Shown here: piece by piece, positions 40,259 through 48,581 of the stretch
Layout of the letters: each line of letters begins with the position of its first letter
How positions within the stretch are numbered: the stretch's first letter is position 1
Source: Motilibacter deserti
GTDB lineage: Bacteria; Actinomycetota; Actinomycetes; Motilibacterales; Motilibacteraceae
Assembly: GCF_011250635.1 (NCBI RefSeq)
Contig: NZ_JAANNP010000002.1
Location: forward strand, 256,478-320,477
DNA: 64,000 nucleotides
Direction: 5' to 3'
Program-made: the position numbers and the translations under genes
The notes under the pieces: generated by a model
What the model was told of the DNA's origin: nothing
The model's input: only the letters and a program-made list of their open reading frames with translations
Databases searched by the model: none

Positions 40259-41524
40259 TCAGGCCGGCTCGGGGGCGAGGGTCGACGAGCCCTGGGCCTC
40301 GGCGCCCACGGAGTCGGCCGACCGGGTCAGCCAGCCCTGCTTGTTCATGGTCACGAACGCGTAGAGCTTGATCGGCAGGGCGATGAGCACGACGACCACC
40401 GCGACGACCGGGAGCAGGAGGAGCTCCTGCGGGTGGCGGCGCAGGTGCGCGGCGCCCCGGATGCCGCGGCCGACGAGCAGCCAGGCGGCGGCCAGCAGGA
40501 TGCCCATGCCGACGCCCGAGCTGAAGTCCAGACGGGAGAAGAGCAGGTAGGTGATCGTCAGGCCCATGGTCAGCGGCGTGAGCAGGATCTGCAGGACGGT
40601 GACCTTCGTGATGAAGGGGACTCGCCAGAGCCAGCCCTTCCACAGCGCGGTGAGGTAGGTGCGGTAGGAGTTGCGGCTCCACCGGATGCGCTGCTTGGCG
40701 AAGGCGCGGAACGTGTCGGGGAACATCGACAGGGCCTTGGCGCTGCTCTGGTGGACGGTCTTGAACCCGGACGCGAGGACCAGCCAGGTGAGCCGGCCGT
40801 CGTCACCGGACACGCACCGCTTGCCGAGGAAGAACTCGTGCTCGAGGTGCTGCAGGACCGGCAGGACGGCCGCGCGCCGGTAGACCGCGGTGCGCCCCGA
40901 CACGCAGGCCACCGCTCCCGCCCGGCCCATGGCCGGGACGTAGTCCAGGTAGCGCAGGTTGACCAGCCAGTCGGCGACCCGCCGCCAGATGCTGGTCGTG
41001 CGCTGGTAGACGTTCTGCTGCGTGCTGACCGCGCCGACCTTCGGGTCGACGAACGGCATCTGCACGGCCTCGAGCAGGCCCGGGCGCCACGAGGTGTCCG
41101 AGTCGCAGAGGATGAGCAGCTCGCCCTTGGCGGCGCGGATGCCGACGCCGAGCGCCGAGCGCTTGCCGTGGTGGGCGAAGCGGATGACGCGCAGCCGGGG
41201 GTCCTCGACGGTGGCCAGCGCCTCCATGCAGGCGGCGTCGGCGACGTCCACGACGACCAGGACCTCGGTGGGGTCCTGGGCGAGCCAGGAGCGCAGGCAG
41301 CGCAGCAGCGTCTCGGGGTCCTCGCGGTAGGACGGGACGACCACGGAGGTGGTGGTGCGGTAGTCGTTCACCACGGGGTGCGCTCGCCGCGACAGCACGA
41401 AGCGGTAGATCCAGAGCGACCAGACCACGAGGCCGGCGACCCCGACGGGCAGGACCTCTTTCCAGGAGCCCTGCCCGAGGTCGTGGAGGACCTCCGCGAG
41501 CGTCGTCTGGACAGCGTCCAGCAA
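40259..41524 (-). CDS. Processive family-2 glycosyltransferase (hyaluronan/cellulose synthase type)
   Basis: 421 aa from the TTG at 41524. One membrane helix near 25-44, then a GT-A domain with VVVPSYREDP, D141-S-D143 in LILCDSDTSWRPG, SGRTAVYRR, CVSGDDGRLT and the QRIRW-type product motif (AKQRIRWSRNSY), followed by about four helices. This set marks polymerising synthases that also move the chain across the membrane. The TTG has AGGGGG nine bases upstream. No ATG or GTG in a sensible place exists; the frame back to 41884 runs through non-coding sequence. TAGGGT (41579-41574, minus) is a -10 candidate. First gene of the operon with two beta-helix proteins. Confidence 0.85.
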   Translation of the reverse strand: MLDAVQTTLAEVLHDLGQGSWKEVLPVGVAGLVVWSLWIYRFVLSRRAHPVVNDYRTTTSVVVPSYREDPETLLRCLRSWLAQDPTEVLVVVDVADAACMEALATVEDPRLRVIRFAHHGKRSALGVGIRAAKGELLILCDSDTSWRPGLLEAVQMPFVDPKVGAVSTQQNVYQRTTSIWRRVADWLVNLRYLDYVPAMGRAGAVACVSGRTAVYRRAAVLPVLQHLEHEFFLGKRCVSGDDGRLTWLVLASGFKTVHQSSAKALSMFPDTFRAFAKQRIRWSRNSYRTYLTALWKGWLWRVPFITKVTVLQILLTPLTMGLTITYLLFSRLDFSSGVGMGILLAAAWLLVGRGIRGAAHLRRHPQELLLLPVVAVVVVLIALPIKLYAFVTMNKQGWLTRSADSVGAEAQGSSTLAPEPA

Positions 41525-41641
41525 TGGAACGCACCCCCTGGGGTCGGCGTCGTGTTCGTCGGAGTCGAGGAAGACCCTACGGTCCCCTCCGGCAACCGAG
41601 AACGATGTTACGGACTGTTCATGCGCTTGCCAGGTGCCTTC

Positions 41642-41654
41642 GGGTGAGTCACCC
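41642..41654. promoter_or_regulatory. Inverted repeat GGGTGA-G-TCACCC
   Basis: Perfect 6-bp arms about one base, 63 bases upstream of the candidate -10 of the synthase operon. It has the look of an operator for a dimeric regulator; no cognate regulator is coded in the window. Confidence 0.4.
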
Positions 41655-42186
41655 AAAGTGACCACGGGCGGGGTCCAACACGGTCCCGAGTGTGTGTAAC
41701 GGACGTGTTTCGGGTGTCTGCTGACGCTCAGGCAACTCTCAGTAAGCGGTCGGAGGGGTGCGCCTGCGGTCGTCCCCGACCAGGGGGCCGATGTCGCCCT
41801 GCCAACCGTGTGAGCGTGCCCGCGAGTGACTCTCCGCGGCGCCCGACGGGTGGGGCGGCCCGGTGCCGGAGTGGCGTCCGTCACGCTCCGGCCGTGTCCG
41901 TCGACCCCTCCGGATTAAGTCTGCGTGAACCCTCGGCGCTGCGGCCTGTCCCGGGATGGCCATGTGCGCGAGGACCGGGCAAGGTGCCGTCCCGGAGTGC
42001 ACAACCAAGGCCGTGCAGCTTCGGTGACCATGTCGCGACGGAGAGTGATATACGGAGGTCGACGGTGCCAGCCTGGATGCCCGCCGTGCCGTCGTCGCGC
42101 AGGGGCAGGGCGAACGCACGCGAAACCCACTCCTCGAGTGGTGGAAAGAGGTCACTCGGTGTCGCTGGGTCCTGACGCACTGTCTA

Positions 42187-42424
42187 TTCCGCATGGTGTG
42201 GCAAGGCACGTAGATTGGCCGCGGTCGGACAAGCTGGGGTGTGCGCCAAAGCGAGAGGGATTTCCCGCCGGTGGGGAATTGGCGGCTTCGACCGCACTCG
42301 TGCCGCTACGGCAGGCAGTGCGCCGACGGTGACGGCACCGCCGCTGAACCGGGGTGACGAGGGGGCGTCAACGCGCTCCGACGGTCGCGCGCGAACCGTC
42401 GGAGCCACGGAAGGGGCAGGCGCA
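42187..42424 (+). promoter_or_regulatory. Promoter and structured leader of the exopolysaccharide operon
   Basis: TTCCGC (42187-42192) and TAGATT (42211-42216) form an 18-base-spaced promoter candidate. The roughly 200-base leader then holds TTCCC/GGGAA near 42262-42278, a GCACT..TGCCG/CGGCA..AGTGC hairpin (42294-42321), and an 11-bp perfect stem (42375-42385 with 42395-42405) that ends just before the ribosome site AAGGGG at 42411. The last stem could block or expose that site. Confidence 0.45.
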
Positions 42425-43642
42425 ATGAGGGTTCTGCACGTCAGTCAGCCCGTCGCGGAGGGCGGTGTCGCCCGGTGGGTGAGCCTGCTCGCCCGCGATC
42501 AGACGGCCAGGGGCTGGGACGTCCACGTCGCCTCTCCGGTCGTCGGGTCCTTCCGGCAGGACGTGCACCGGCTGGGATGCACGCACCACGACTGGCGCGC
42601 GTCGCGCTCGCCGGGCCCGGCGTCCGTCGTGGAGGTTCGCCGGCTGGCCCGGGTCATCGAGCGGGTTCGCCCGGACGTGCTCCACCTGCACAGCAGCAAG
42701 GCCGGGCTGGCCGGTCGGCTCGCGGTGCGGGGGAGGACGGCCACGATCTTCCAGCCGCACGCCTGGTCCTTCCAGGCCATCACCGGGCCGATGGCGTCGG
42801 CCGCCGCCGGCTGGGAGCGCGTGGCCGCTCGCTGGGCGCACCGTGTGGTCTGCGTCAGTGAGCACGAACGCCAGGTTGGGCTTGCGAGCGGCATCAGCAG
42901 CGACCGGCTCGAGGTCATCGCCAACGGCGTCGACTCCGAGGAGTGGCCGTACGCCGACGGGGCCGCGCGGGCGGGCGCCCGCGCCGCGCTCGAGGTCCCG
43001 GCCACCGCGCCCATCGCGGTGTGCGTGGCCCGGCTGGTGCGGCAGAAGGGCCAGGACCAGCTGATCTCGGCCTGGGCCGCGGTCCGTGCCCGGGTACCCG
43101 ACGCCCTGCTCTACGTGGTCGGCGACGGGCAGGAGCGTGAGCGCTTCGCCGAGCTGACGAGCAGCGTGCCCGGGGCGACCCTGGTCGCCGAACGGCAGGA
43201 CGCTGCGGGCGTACGCGCCTGGATGACCGCCGCGGACGTCGTCGTCTTCCCGTCCCGGTGGGAGGGGATGGCCCTCGCCACGCTGGAGGCCGCGGCCACC
43301 GGCCGGAGCGTCGTCGCGACGGACACCGGCGGCATGGCCGAGATCCTCGGCACGGGCGCCGCCGCGGGCGGAGCCGTCGTGCCACTGGACGACGAGGCCG
43401 CGGTGGTCGCCCGGCTGGCCGAGGCCGTGGCCGACCGGCTGGGGGCGCGCGTGATGGCCGACGCGGAGGGCCGGCGCGGGCGTCGGCGGGTGCAGGAGCA
43501 CTTCTCGCTGGAGAGGGCGCTGGCGCGCACCGCCCAGGTGGCGGACGAGGCGTACCTGCGGGCCAACGGCCGTGCCGTCGCTCCTGCCGTCATCGACCTG
43601 CGCGAGCGGGATAGGTCCGCGAGTGTGCGGGGGCAGCGATAG
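42425..43642 (+). CDS. Family-4 glycosyltransferase
   Basis: 405 aa GT-B enzyme. N-terminal acceptor half RVLHVSQPVAEGGVARWVSL and VLHLHSSKAGLAGRLA, a linker ANGVDSEEWPY, and donor half with VARLVRQKGQDQLISAW and FPSRWEGMALATLEAAATGR, where the E...E pair holds the nucleotide sugar. Retaining cytosolic transferase for an unknown sugar. ATG with AAGGGG eight bases upstream, behind the structured leader. First gene of the exopolysaccharide block. Confidence 0.88.
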   Translation: MRVLHVSQPVAEGGVARWVSLLARDQTARGWDVHVASPVVGSFRQDVHRLGCTHHDWRASRSPGPASVVEVRRLARVIERVRPDVLHLHSSKAGLAGRLAVRGRTATIFQPHAWSFQAITGPMASAAAGWERVAARWAHRVVCVSEHERQVGLASGISSDRLEVIANGVDSEEWPYADGAARAGARAALEVPATAPIAVCVARLVRQKGQDQLISAWAAVRARVPDALLYVVGDGQERERFAELTSSVPGATLVAERQDAAGVRAWMTAADVVVFPSRWEGMALATLEAAATGRSVVATDTGGMAEILGTGAAAGGAVVPLDDEAAVVARLAEAVADRLGARVMADAEGRRGRRRVQEHFSLERALARTAQVADEAYLRANGRAVAPAVIDLRERDRSASVRGQR

Positions 43643-43805
43643 CGGCCGCGGGCCGCTCGACGTCCCGGCGACCGACGGAGGGGACGGTCGGCGCGACGCG
43701 GGGAGTGGCGGCTTCTGCACCTGTCGGGCGACCGCGCTGGACAGAATGCTCGCGCGGTAGGCGCCGGCTGGCCGGCCCGCAGGAGAACATCGGGAAAGGC
43801 ACGAG

Positions 43806-45296
43806 ATGACGACGACCACGGCAGGCGCGGCCCCGCCCTCCCGGCCCTTGCTCGACCGGAGGGCCCTGCGCCAATGGCCGGTCGTCCTCGGCGCCGCCGT
43901 GCTCGGCGCCGTCGCAGGCGTCCTGCTGCAGCTCGCCCAGGCCGACACGTGGACGGCCTCGACGCGCATCGACATGGCACCCGCCCAGAGCCTGTCGTCC
44001 CCGGACCAGACCGACCGGCTGATCCAGGCCGAGCTGCTCTACCTGACCGGCCCGGCGGGCGCCCAGGCGCTCGCGGCCGCGGTGCCGGACGCAGCCGACG
44101 TCGCGCTCAGCGCGCGCCAGGTCGGGCTGACCGACCTGCTCGAGGTGCAGGCGACGGCGCCGTCGCGGGACGCGGCGGAGGGGGCGGCCACGGCCGGCGC
44201 ACGGGCGGTGGAGGAGCACGTCCGCCAGGGAGTCCAGGAGCGGCTGACCTCCCTGCAGCAGGAGTTCTCCGACGTGTCCGGGCGGCTGGCCGCCCTGCCG
44301 GCGTCCGGCGGGAGCGACGACGTCCGGCTCGAGCGGGCAAGCCTGCAGGCGCAGTACGACGCCCTGCTCGCCAGCCTGGCGCAGGCCCGGGTGGCGGCCA
44401 GCAGCCCGCAGACCCAGCTGGTGGACGGCGCTGCGGCGCTGGTGGCGCAGGACAGCGCGTCGCCTGCCCGCGGGGCGGCGCTCGGCGGCCTCCTGGGGGC
44501 CGTCGTGGGGCTCGCACTGGTGCTCGTCCGCCGCCGCGTCTGGCGGGTGGACGACGCGGAGGACCTCGAGGCGCTGAACGTCCGGGCGCTCGGCGCCCTG
44601 CCCACGTCCGGAAGCGAGGCCGTCGACCTGGCCGCGCTCCGCGACCGGCCCGCGGGCGACCCGGTGGAGTCCGCTGCCCGGCAGGTGGCCGGCCGACTGC
44701 TTCCCGTACGCGGGCGCGTGGCCCCGGTCGCCGTGGTCCAGGCGCTCGAGGCCGGCGCTTCGGCGGCCGCGTCCTCGGCCGCCCTGGACATCGCGGTCGC
44801 GCTCGCGCGGCAGGGCCCGACGGTGCTGGTGTGCGCCGCGGACGTCTACGAGCGGCGCATCGGGCGCTGGTTCAACCTCACCGACGACGCCTACGGCCTG
44901 GCCGATCTCAAGTTGGGCCAGGGGGCGCTGCCTCCCGCGGCGGAGATCCTGCAGCCGACGGGCGTGTCGGGCCTGTTCCTCCTGCCGGCGGGCAAGCCGG
45001 GCCCACGGGCGGTCGACCTGGCCGAGGACAACGTCGCCGGGCCGCTGCTGCAGACGCTGCGGGACGCGGACCTGTCCGTGGTCGTCGACGCGCCGTCCGC
45101 GGACCGCTCCGTGCTCGTCCACCGGCTCGCCGCGCTGGCCCCGGCCGTCGCGCTCGTGGCCCTCGCGGGCCGGACGCGCGTCGACGTCCTGGAGCGAGGC
45201 ATCGAGGACCTCACGGCGTCCGGCGTCGACCCCGCCGGGGTCGTCGTGGTCGGCTCGGCCGGTGCGCGTCGCATCGCGCTGGGCAAGCACCGGTGA
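43806..45296 (+). CDS. Chain-length/co-polymerase protein with degenerate tyrosine-kinase domain
   Basis: 496 aa. Membrane helix near 26-46, a periplasmic Wzz-like region with coiled coil (about 50-215), second helix near 222-242, then a cytosolic domain in the place of a bacterial tyrosine kinase. Its P-loop is lost: where GEGKST is expected the sequence is EAGASAAASSAALDIAVALA, and the Walker A' Asp line reads VLVCAADVYERR. It probably sets polymer length without kinase activity. ATG with GAAAGG upstream; 163 bases after the GT4 gene, with a GCGGCC/GGCCGC hairpin at 43641-43657. Confidence 0.8.
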   Translation: MTTTTAGAAPPSRPLLDRRALRQWPVVLGAAVLGAVAGVLLQLAQADTWTASTRIDMAPAQSLSSPDQTDRLIQAELLYLTGPAGAQALAAAVPDAADVALSARQVGLTDLLEVQATAPSRDAAEGAATAGARAVEEHVRQGVQERLTSLQQEFSDVSGRLAALPASGGSDDVRLERASLQAQYDALLASLAQARVAASSPQTQLVDGAAALVAQDSASPARGAALGGLLGAVVGLALVLVRRRVWRVDDAEDLEALNVRALGALPTSGSEAVDLAALRDRPAGDPVESAARQVAGRLLPVRGRVAPVAVVQALEAGASAAASSAALDIAVALARQGPTVLVCAADVYERRIGRWFNLTDDAYGLADLKLGQGALPPAAEILQPTGVSGLFLLPAGKPGPRAVDLAEDNVAGPLLQTLRDADLSVVVDAPSADRSVLVHRLAALAPAVALVALAGRTRVDVLERGIEDLTASGVDPAGVVVVGSAGARRIALGKHR

Positions 45297-46156
45297 GCGA
45301 CCTCGCCCTCTCCCTCGTCGTCAGCACTGTGGGGCGTCCGGCGGAGCTGGCCCGCCTGGTCCGCAGCGTCGAGGTCTCGACAGCGGCGTCCGAGGTCGAG
45401 CTCGTCGTCGTCGACCAGAGCGATGACCGTTCCTGCCTGCGCATGCTCGAGGCCGCCCCGCCTCGCGTCGCGTGGACCGGCACCACGTCCGGCAGGGGCC
45501 TGTCGGTCGGGCGCAACGTGGGGCTCGCACGAGCCACAGGCCAGGTGGTCGCCTTCCCTGATGACGACTGCTGGTATCCCGCTACGGTCCTAGCCTCGGC
45601 CCTGCAGCGCCTTCGGGCGGAGCCGGGCCTGGCCGGGCTGTCCGCGCGGCAGGCGACCGAGGACGGTCGGGACTCGATGCTGCGCTGGCACCGGGAGCCG
45701 GGCGCGGTGACCGGGCGCAACTTCTTCCACACGATGATCTCGAGCACCCTCTTCCTGCGCCGTTCCGCGGTCGACCGCGCGGGCGGGTTCGACGAGACCC
45801 TGGGGGCCGGCTCGGCTGGGCCCTGGCGCTCGGGCGAGGAGACCGACCTGGTGCTGCGGATCCTCGCGCTGGGGCTGGAGGTCGCGTACGACCCCCGGCT
45901 CACGGTGCTGCAGGACGAGCCGCGTGACGAGCCCGACCCCCTGTTCGCCGAGAAGATGGCGGGGTACGGCGCCGGGCTGGGCCGGCTGTGGCGGCTGCAC
46001 AGGCTCTCCCCGCCGGTCTTCGGCTACCTCGCCGCCCGGAAGCTCGCCGGTGGGGCGGTGCGTACCCTGCGCGGCCGCCCGGACCTCGGGCGCTCCGATC
46101 TGGCCTACGTCCGCGGGATGCTCGCCGGCGTCCGGTCGCCTGCTCCGCGGCGGTGA
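45293..46156 (+). CDS. Family-2 glycosyltransferase
   Basis: 287 aa GT-A enzyme. LSLVVSTVGRPAELARLVRS, VVVDQSDD, GLSVGRNVGLARATGQVVAF and the metal-binding PDDDCWYP in the DxD position, then FDETLGAGSAGPWRSGEETD. Inverting transferase, sugar unknown. GTG start overlaps the stop of the chain-length gene by four bases and the stop overlaps the next gene, so four genes (43806-48581) are translationally coupled. Confidence 0.87.
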   Translation: MSDLALSLVVSTVGRPAELARLVRSVEVSTAASEVELVVVDQSDDRSCLRMLEAAPPRVAWTGTTSGRGLSVGRNVGLARATGQVVAFPDDDCWYPATVLASALQRLRAEPGLAGLSARQATEDGRDSMLRWHREPGAVTGRNFFHTMISSTLFLRRSAVDRAGGFDETLGAGSAGPWRSGEETDLVLRILALGLEVAYDPRLTVLQDEPRDEPDPLFAEKMAGYGAGLGRLWRLHRLSPPVFGYLAARKLAGGAVRTLRGRPDLGRSDLAYVRGMLAGVRSPAPRR

Positions 46157-47499
46157 GCGTGGCGTCCTCCCCGAGCACGCGCCGCGGGCTCGTCTGGTGG
46201 CTCGCGCCCACCGGCGCGGCCCTGCTCGTGCTGCCCGGCTCGCTGTACCTCGCCTGGGCCGCCGACGACACCCGCTACCGTCTGGCCTGGCGGGTCCCGA
46301 AGCTGCTGACCGACTCCACCGTCCTGCTGCTGCTCGTGGCGATCCTGCTGCTGGTGGCCGGCAGCCTCTGGCCGCTGGCGATGGCCCGCCGGCAGGTGCT
46401 GCCCGGGCCGTGGCCGGCGCTGCAGCCGGGGGCTCGCCGCCTGCTGGTCCGCGCGGAGCGGGTGCTCTTCGCCGGCACGATGCTCGGCTACGCGGGCCTG
46501 CTGCTGGCCGGTGTCTCCCGGGGGGTGACCCCTGCCTTCGCGATCCAGAGCCTGTTCGGCTCGGGCTCGTCCGACGACCTCAAACGCGCCTTCAGCCCGA
46601 TCGCCGGGGTCACGACCTTCACCCAGCTCGGGATCCTGCAGGTGGTCGTCGCCTGCCTGCTGCTGGCCGCCGGTGGTGCACGCGGTGTCCGCCCCCGACT
46701 CGCCGTCGTCATCGCGCTGGCGACACTGCGGGCCTTCGCCCTCAGCGAGCGGCTCGCGCTCCTCGAGCTCGCCCTTCCCGCGGGCGCCGTCGCGGCGACG
46801 GCGCTCTACACCCGCGGCTCGCGCCTCACCCGCGGCCTGGTGCTGACTGCGCCACTGGTCTTCGCGCCGGCGGTCGTCGGCCTGTTCGCGGCGTCCGAGC
46901 GGCTACGCAGCTGGCGGTTCTACTCGACGCACGGCTACTCGTCGTTCTCGACGTTCATCACCGACCGGTTCAGCGGCTACTACGCCACGTCCTACAACAA
47001 CGGGCAGCTCTCGCTGGACGCGGCGCCCTTCCCCGGCCGCCTCCCGTACGACAACCTGATCGCCCTCTGGTCGGCACCCGGGGTCGAGCAGGCCCACGCC
47101 TACACCCGGCTGTCCGGGCAGGACGCCTCAGCGGTGTTCCAGACCGCGCTGGCGCAGCAGGCCAACCCGGAGTTCAACAACCCCGGTGGGCTCGCGGCAG
47201 CGTTCGTCGACTTCGGGCACACCGGCGGGCTGGTCTACTTCCTGCTCGTGGGAAGCCTGCTCGGCCTCGCCTATGTCGCCTTCCTGGCCGGGCGGCTCAG
47301 CGGCCTGCTCGTCTACCCCGTGCTCCTGACCGGGCTGCTCGACCTGCCGCGCTACGTCTACTGGACGCAGGGCCGCGTGCTCCCGGCGTTCCTCGCCGCG
47401 GCCGTCGTCCTCGTGCTCAGCAGGTCGAGAGGCCGAAGGCAGCGCGAACGGCGCGCGTCCGCAGCGCTCCACGGGGCACCGAGAGAGGCACTGGCGTGA
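46153..47499 (+). CDS. O-antigen/exopolysaccharide polymerase-like membrane protein (Wzy)
   Basis: 448 aa with 10 or more membrane helices and one large outer loop (about 258-345, FYSTHGYSSFSTFITDRFSG and onward), the topology of Wzy polymerases, which join lipid-linked repeat units outside the membrane. Sequence identity in this class is always low, so the call rests on topology, the loop and the neighbours. GTG overlaps the upstream stop by four bases. Confidence 0.72.
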   Translation: MSVASSPSTRRGLVWWLAPTGAALLVLPGSLYLAWAADDTRYRLAWRVPKLLTDSTVLLLLVAILLLVAGSLWPLAMARRQVLPGPWPALQPGARRLLVRAERVLFAGTMLGYAGLLLAGVSRGVTPAFAIQSLFGSGSSDDLKRAFSPIAGVTTFTQLGILQVVVACLLLAAGGARGVRPRLAVVIALATLRAFALSERLALLELALPAGAVAATALYTRGSRLTRGLVLTAPLVFAPAVVGLFAASERLRSWRFYSTHGYSSFSTFITDRFSGYYATSYNNGQLSLDAAPFPGRLPYDNLIALWSAPGVEQAHAYTRLSGQDASAVFQTALAQQANPEFNNPGGLAAAFVDFGHTGGLVYFLLVGSLLGLAYVAFLAGRLSGLLVYPVLLTGLLDLPRYVYWTQGRVLPAFLAAAVVLVLSRSRGRRQRERRASAALHGAPREALA

Positions 47500-48581
47500 G
47501 ACCGCTCCGTTGGCTGATGTTGGCTTCGCACATCCCACCCTCCGGGGCGGGCGGCGGGATGTTCCGCTACGTGGTCGAGCTCGCCCGGGCGCTCGCCGAG
47601 CGCGACGACGTCGAGCTGCACGTCGTCTGCGCCAAGCCGTCCACGGGGTTTTTCGAGTCCTTCCTGGGCGCGGGGCGTGCCCACGCGCTCCCGGCGCTGC
47701 CCACGGTGGCGATGTCCGTGGTCGAGCGCGAGCTGCTCGACCGGCTCGTGCTGCAGGCGGGGTTCGACGTGGTGCACGGGACCAAGCACCTGCTGCCCCG
47801 GCGCTCGGCCGGCGCGCGGCGGCTGTTGACGGTCCACGACATGATGCCGATGGACCGGCCCGCCGACTTCCGGCGGGCGAAGCGCACGCTGATCCGCGGC
47901 CCGTACTTCGCTTCGATCCGCAGCTCCGACGTCCTCGTGTCGGTCTCGGCCGCCACCCGCGACCGGCTCTGCGCCTACCTGCCCGAGGTCGCAGACCGCG
48001 TCCGGGTCGTGCCGCTCGCGCCGTCGCAGGCCATGCTCCGGGCGGCGCCGACGCCGGTAGAGGGCCTGGTGCCCGGGCGGTTCGTCCTCGTCGTCGGCGA
48101 CCCGTCGCCACGCAAGAACCTCGCGCTGCTGACCCAGGCCTGGGCCGGCGTCCGCCGCCGCCACCCCGACGCCGTGCTGGCGATCCTCGGCCCGTCCGGC
48201 TGGGGCACCTCCGGCTACGGCTCGCAGATGGCCGCGCTGCAGGAGGCCGGGGCCGTACGCCTGCTGGGGCACGTGGATGACGGTGCGCTGCGCTGGGCCT
48301 ACGAGCACGCGGCCGTCGTCGCGCTGCCGAGCCTGCTCGAGGGGTTCGGGCTGCCTGCCACCGAGGCGGTCGCGTTGGGCACTCCGCTGCTCACGTCGGA
48401 GGACCCCGCGCTGTGCGAGGTGAGCGGTGCCGGGGGCACGCACCTCAGCAGCCTGGACGTCGAGGGATGGGAGCGCGCCCTGAACGACCACCTCACCGGA
48501 GGCGCCGCGCGACCCGCCCTGCCGCCGGCGCGGACGTGGGCCGAGGTGGCGGCCGAGACCGTGGCGGCGGTGCGCGCATGA
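47496..48581 (+). CDS. Family-4 glycosyltransferase
   Basis: 361 aa GT-B enzyme. SHIPPSGAGGGMFRYVVELA, a TVHDMMPMDRPADF loop, then RFVLVVGDPSPRKNLALLTQ and LPSLLEGFGLPATEAVALG with the donor-site glutamates, near to mannosyl- and rhamnosyltransferases by general pattern. GTG overlaps the wzy stop. Confidence 0.88.
   Translation: MRPLRWLMLASHIPPSGAGGGMFRYVVELARALAERDDVELHVVCAKPSTGFFESFLGAGRAHALPALPTVAMSVVERELLDRLVLQAGFDVVHGTKHLLPRRSAGARRLLTVHDMMPMDRPADFRRAKRTLIRGPYFASIRSSDVLVSVSAATRDRLCAYLPEVADRVRVVPLAPSQAMLRAAPTPVEGLVPGRFVLVVGDPSPRKNLALLTQAWAGVRRRHPDAVLAILGPSGWGTSGYGSQMAALQEAGAVRLLGHVDDGALRWAYEHAAVVALPSLLEGFGLPATEAVALGTPLLTSEDPALCEVSGAGGTHLSSLDVEGWERALNDHLTGGAARPALPPARTWAEVAAETVAAVRA

Larger units (their letters stand above)
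41525..42424. promoter_or_regulatory. 900-base divergent intergenic region
   Basis: Separates the minus-strand synthase operon from the plus-strand exopolysaccharide genes. No protein gene is convincing; open frames here are Arg/Ser/Pro-rich and lack normal codon bias, and GC content is visibly lower than in genes. A mini-frame at 42065-42175 with ACGGAGG upstream (36 codons, VPAWMPAVPSS...) cannot be ruled out. It holds the palindrome at 41642, candidate promoters on both sides and the structured leader to the right. Confidence 0.5.

Noticed and set aside
41525-41884. N-terminal extension of the synthase to an ATG at 41884
   Set aside because: The extra 120 codons have non-coding composition and cover the promoter candidate and the palindrome at 41642; no membrane or catalytic motif is gained.
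41690-42175. Possible 161-aa protein in the large intergenic region
   Set aside because: Ser/Arg/Pro-rich with no codon bias, no domain and competing frames on the other strand. Only its last 36 codons have a ribosome site (42052-42058), noted with the region.
42217-42424. Known c-di-AMP (ydaO) or c-di-GMP riboswitch before the exopolysaccharide genes
   Set aside because: GGGGTGA is present near 42350, but the conserved core blocks of either class were not found by eye. A covariance-model search would settle it.
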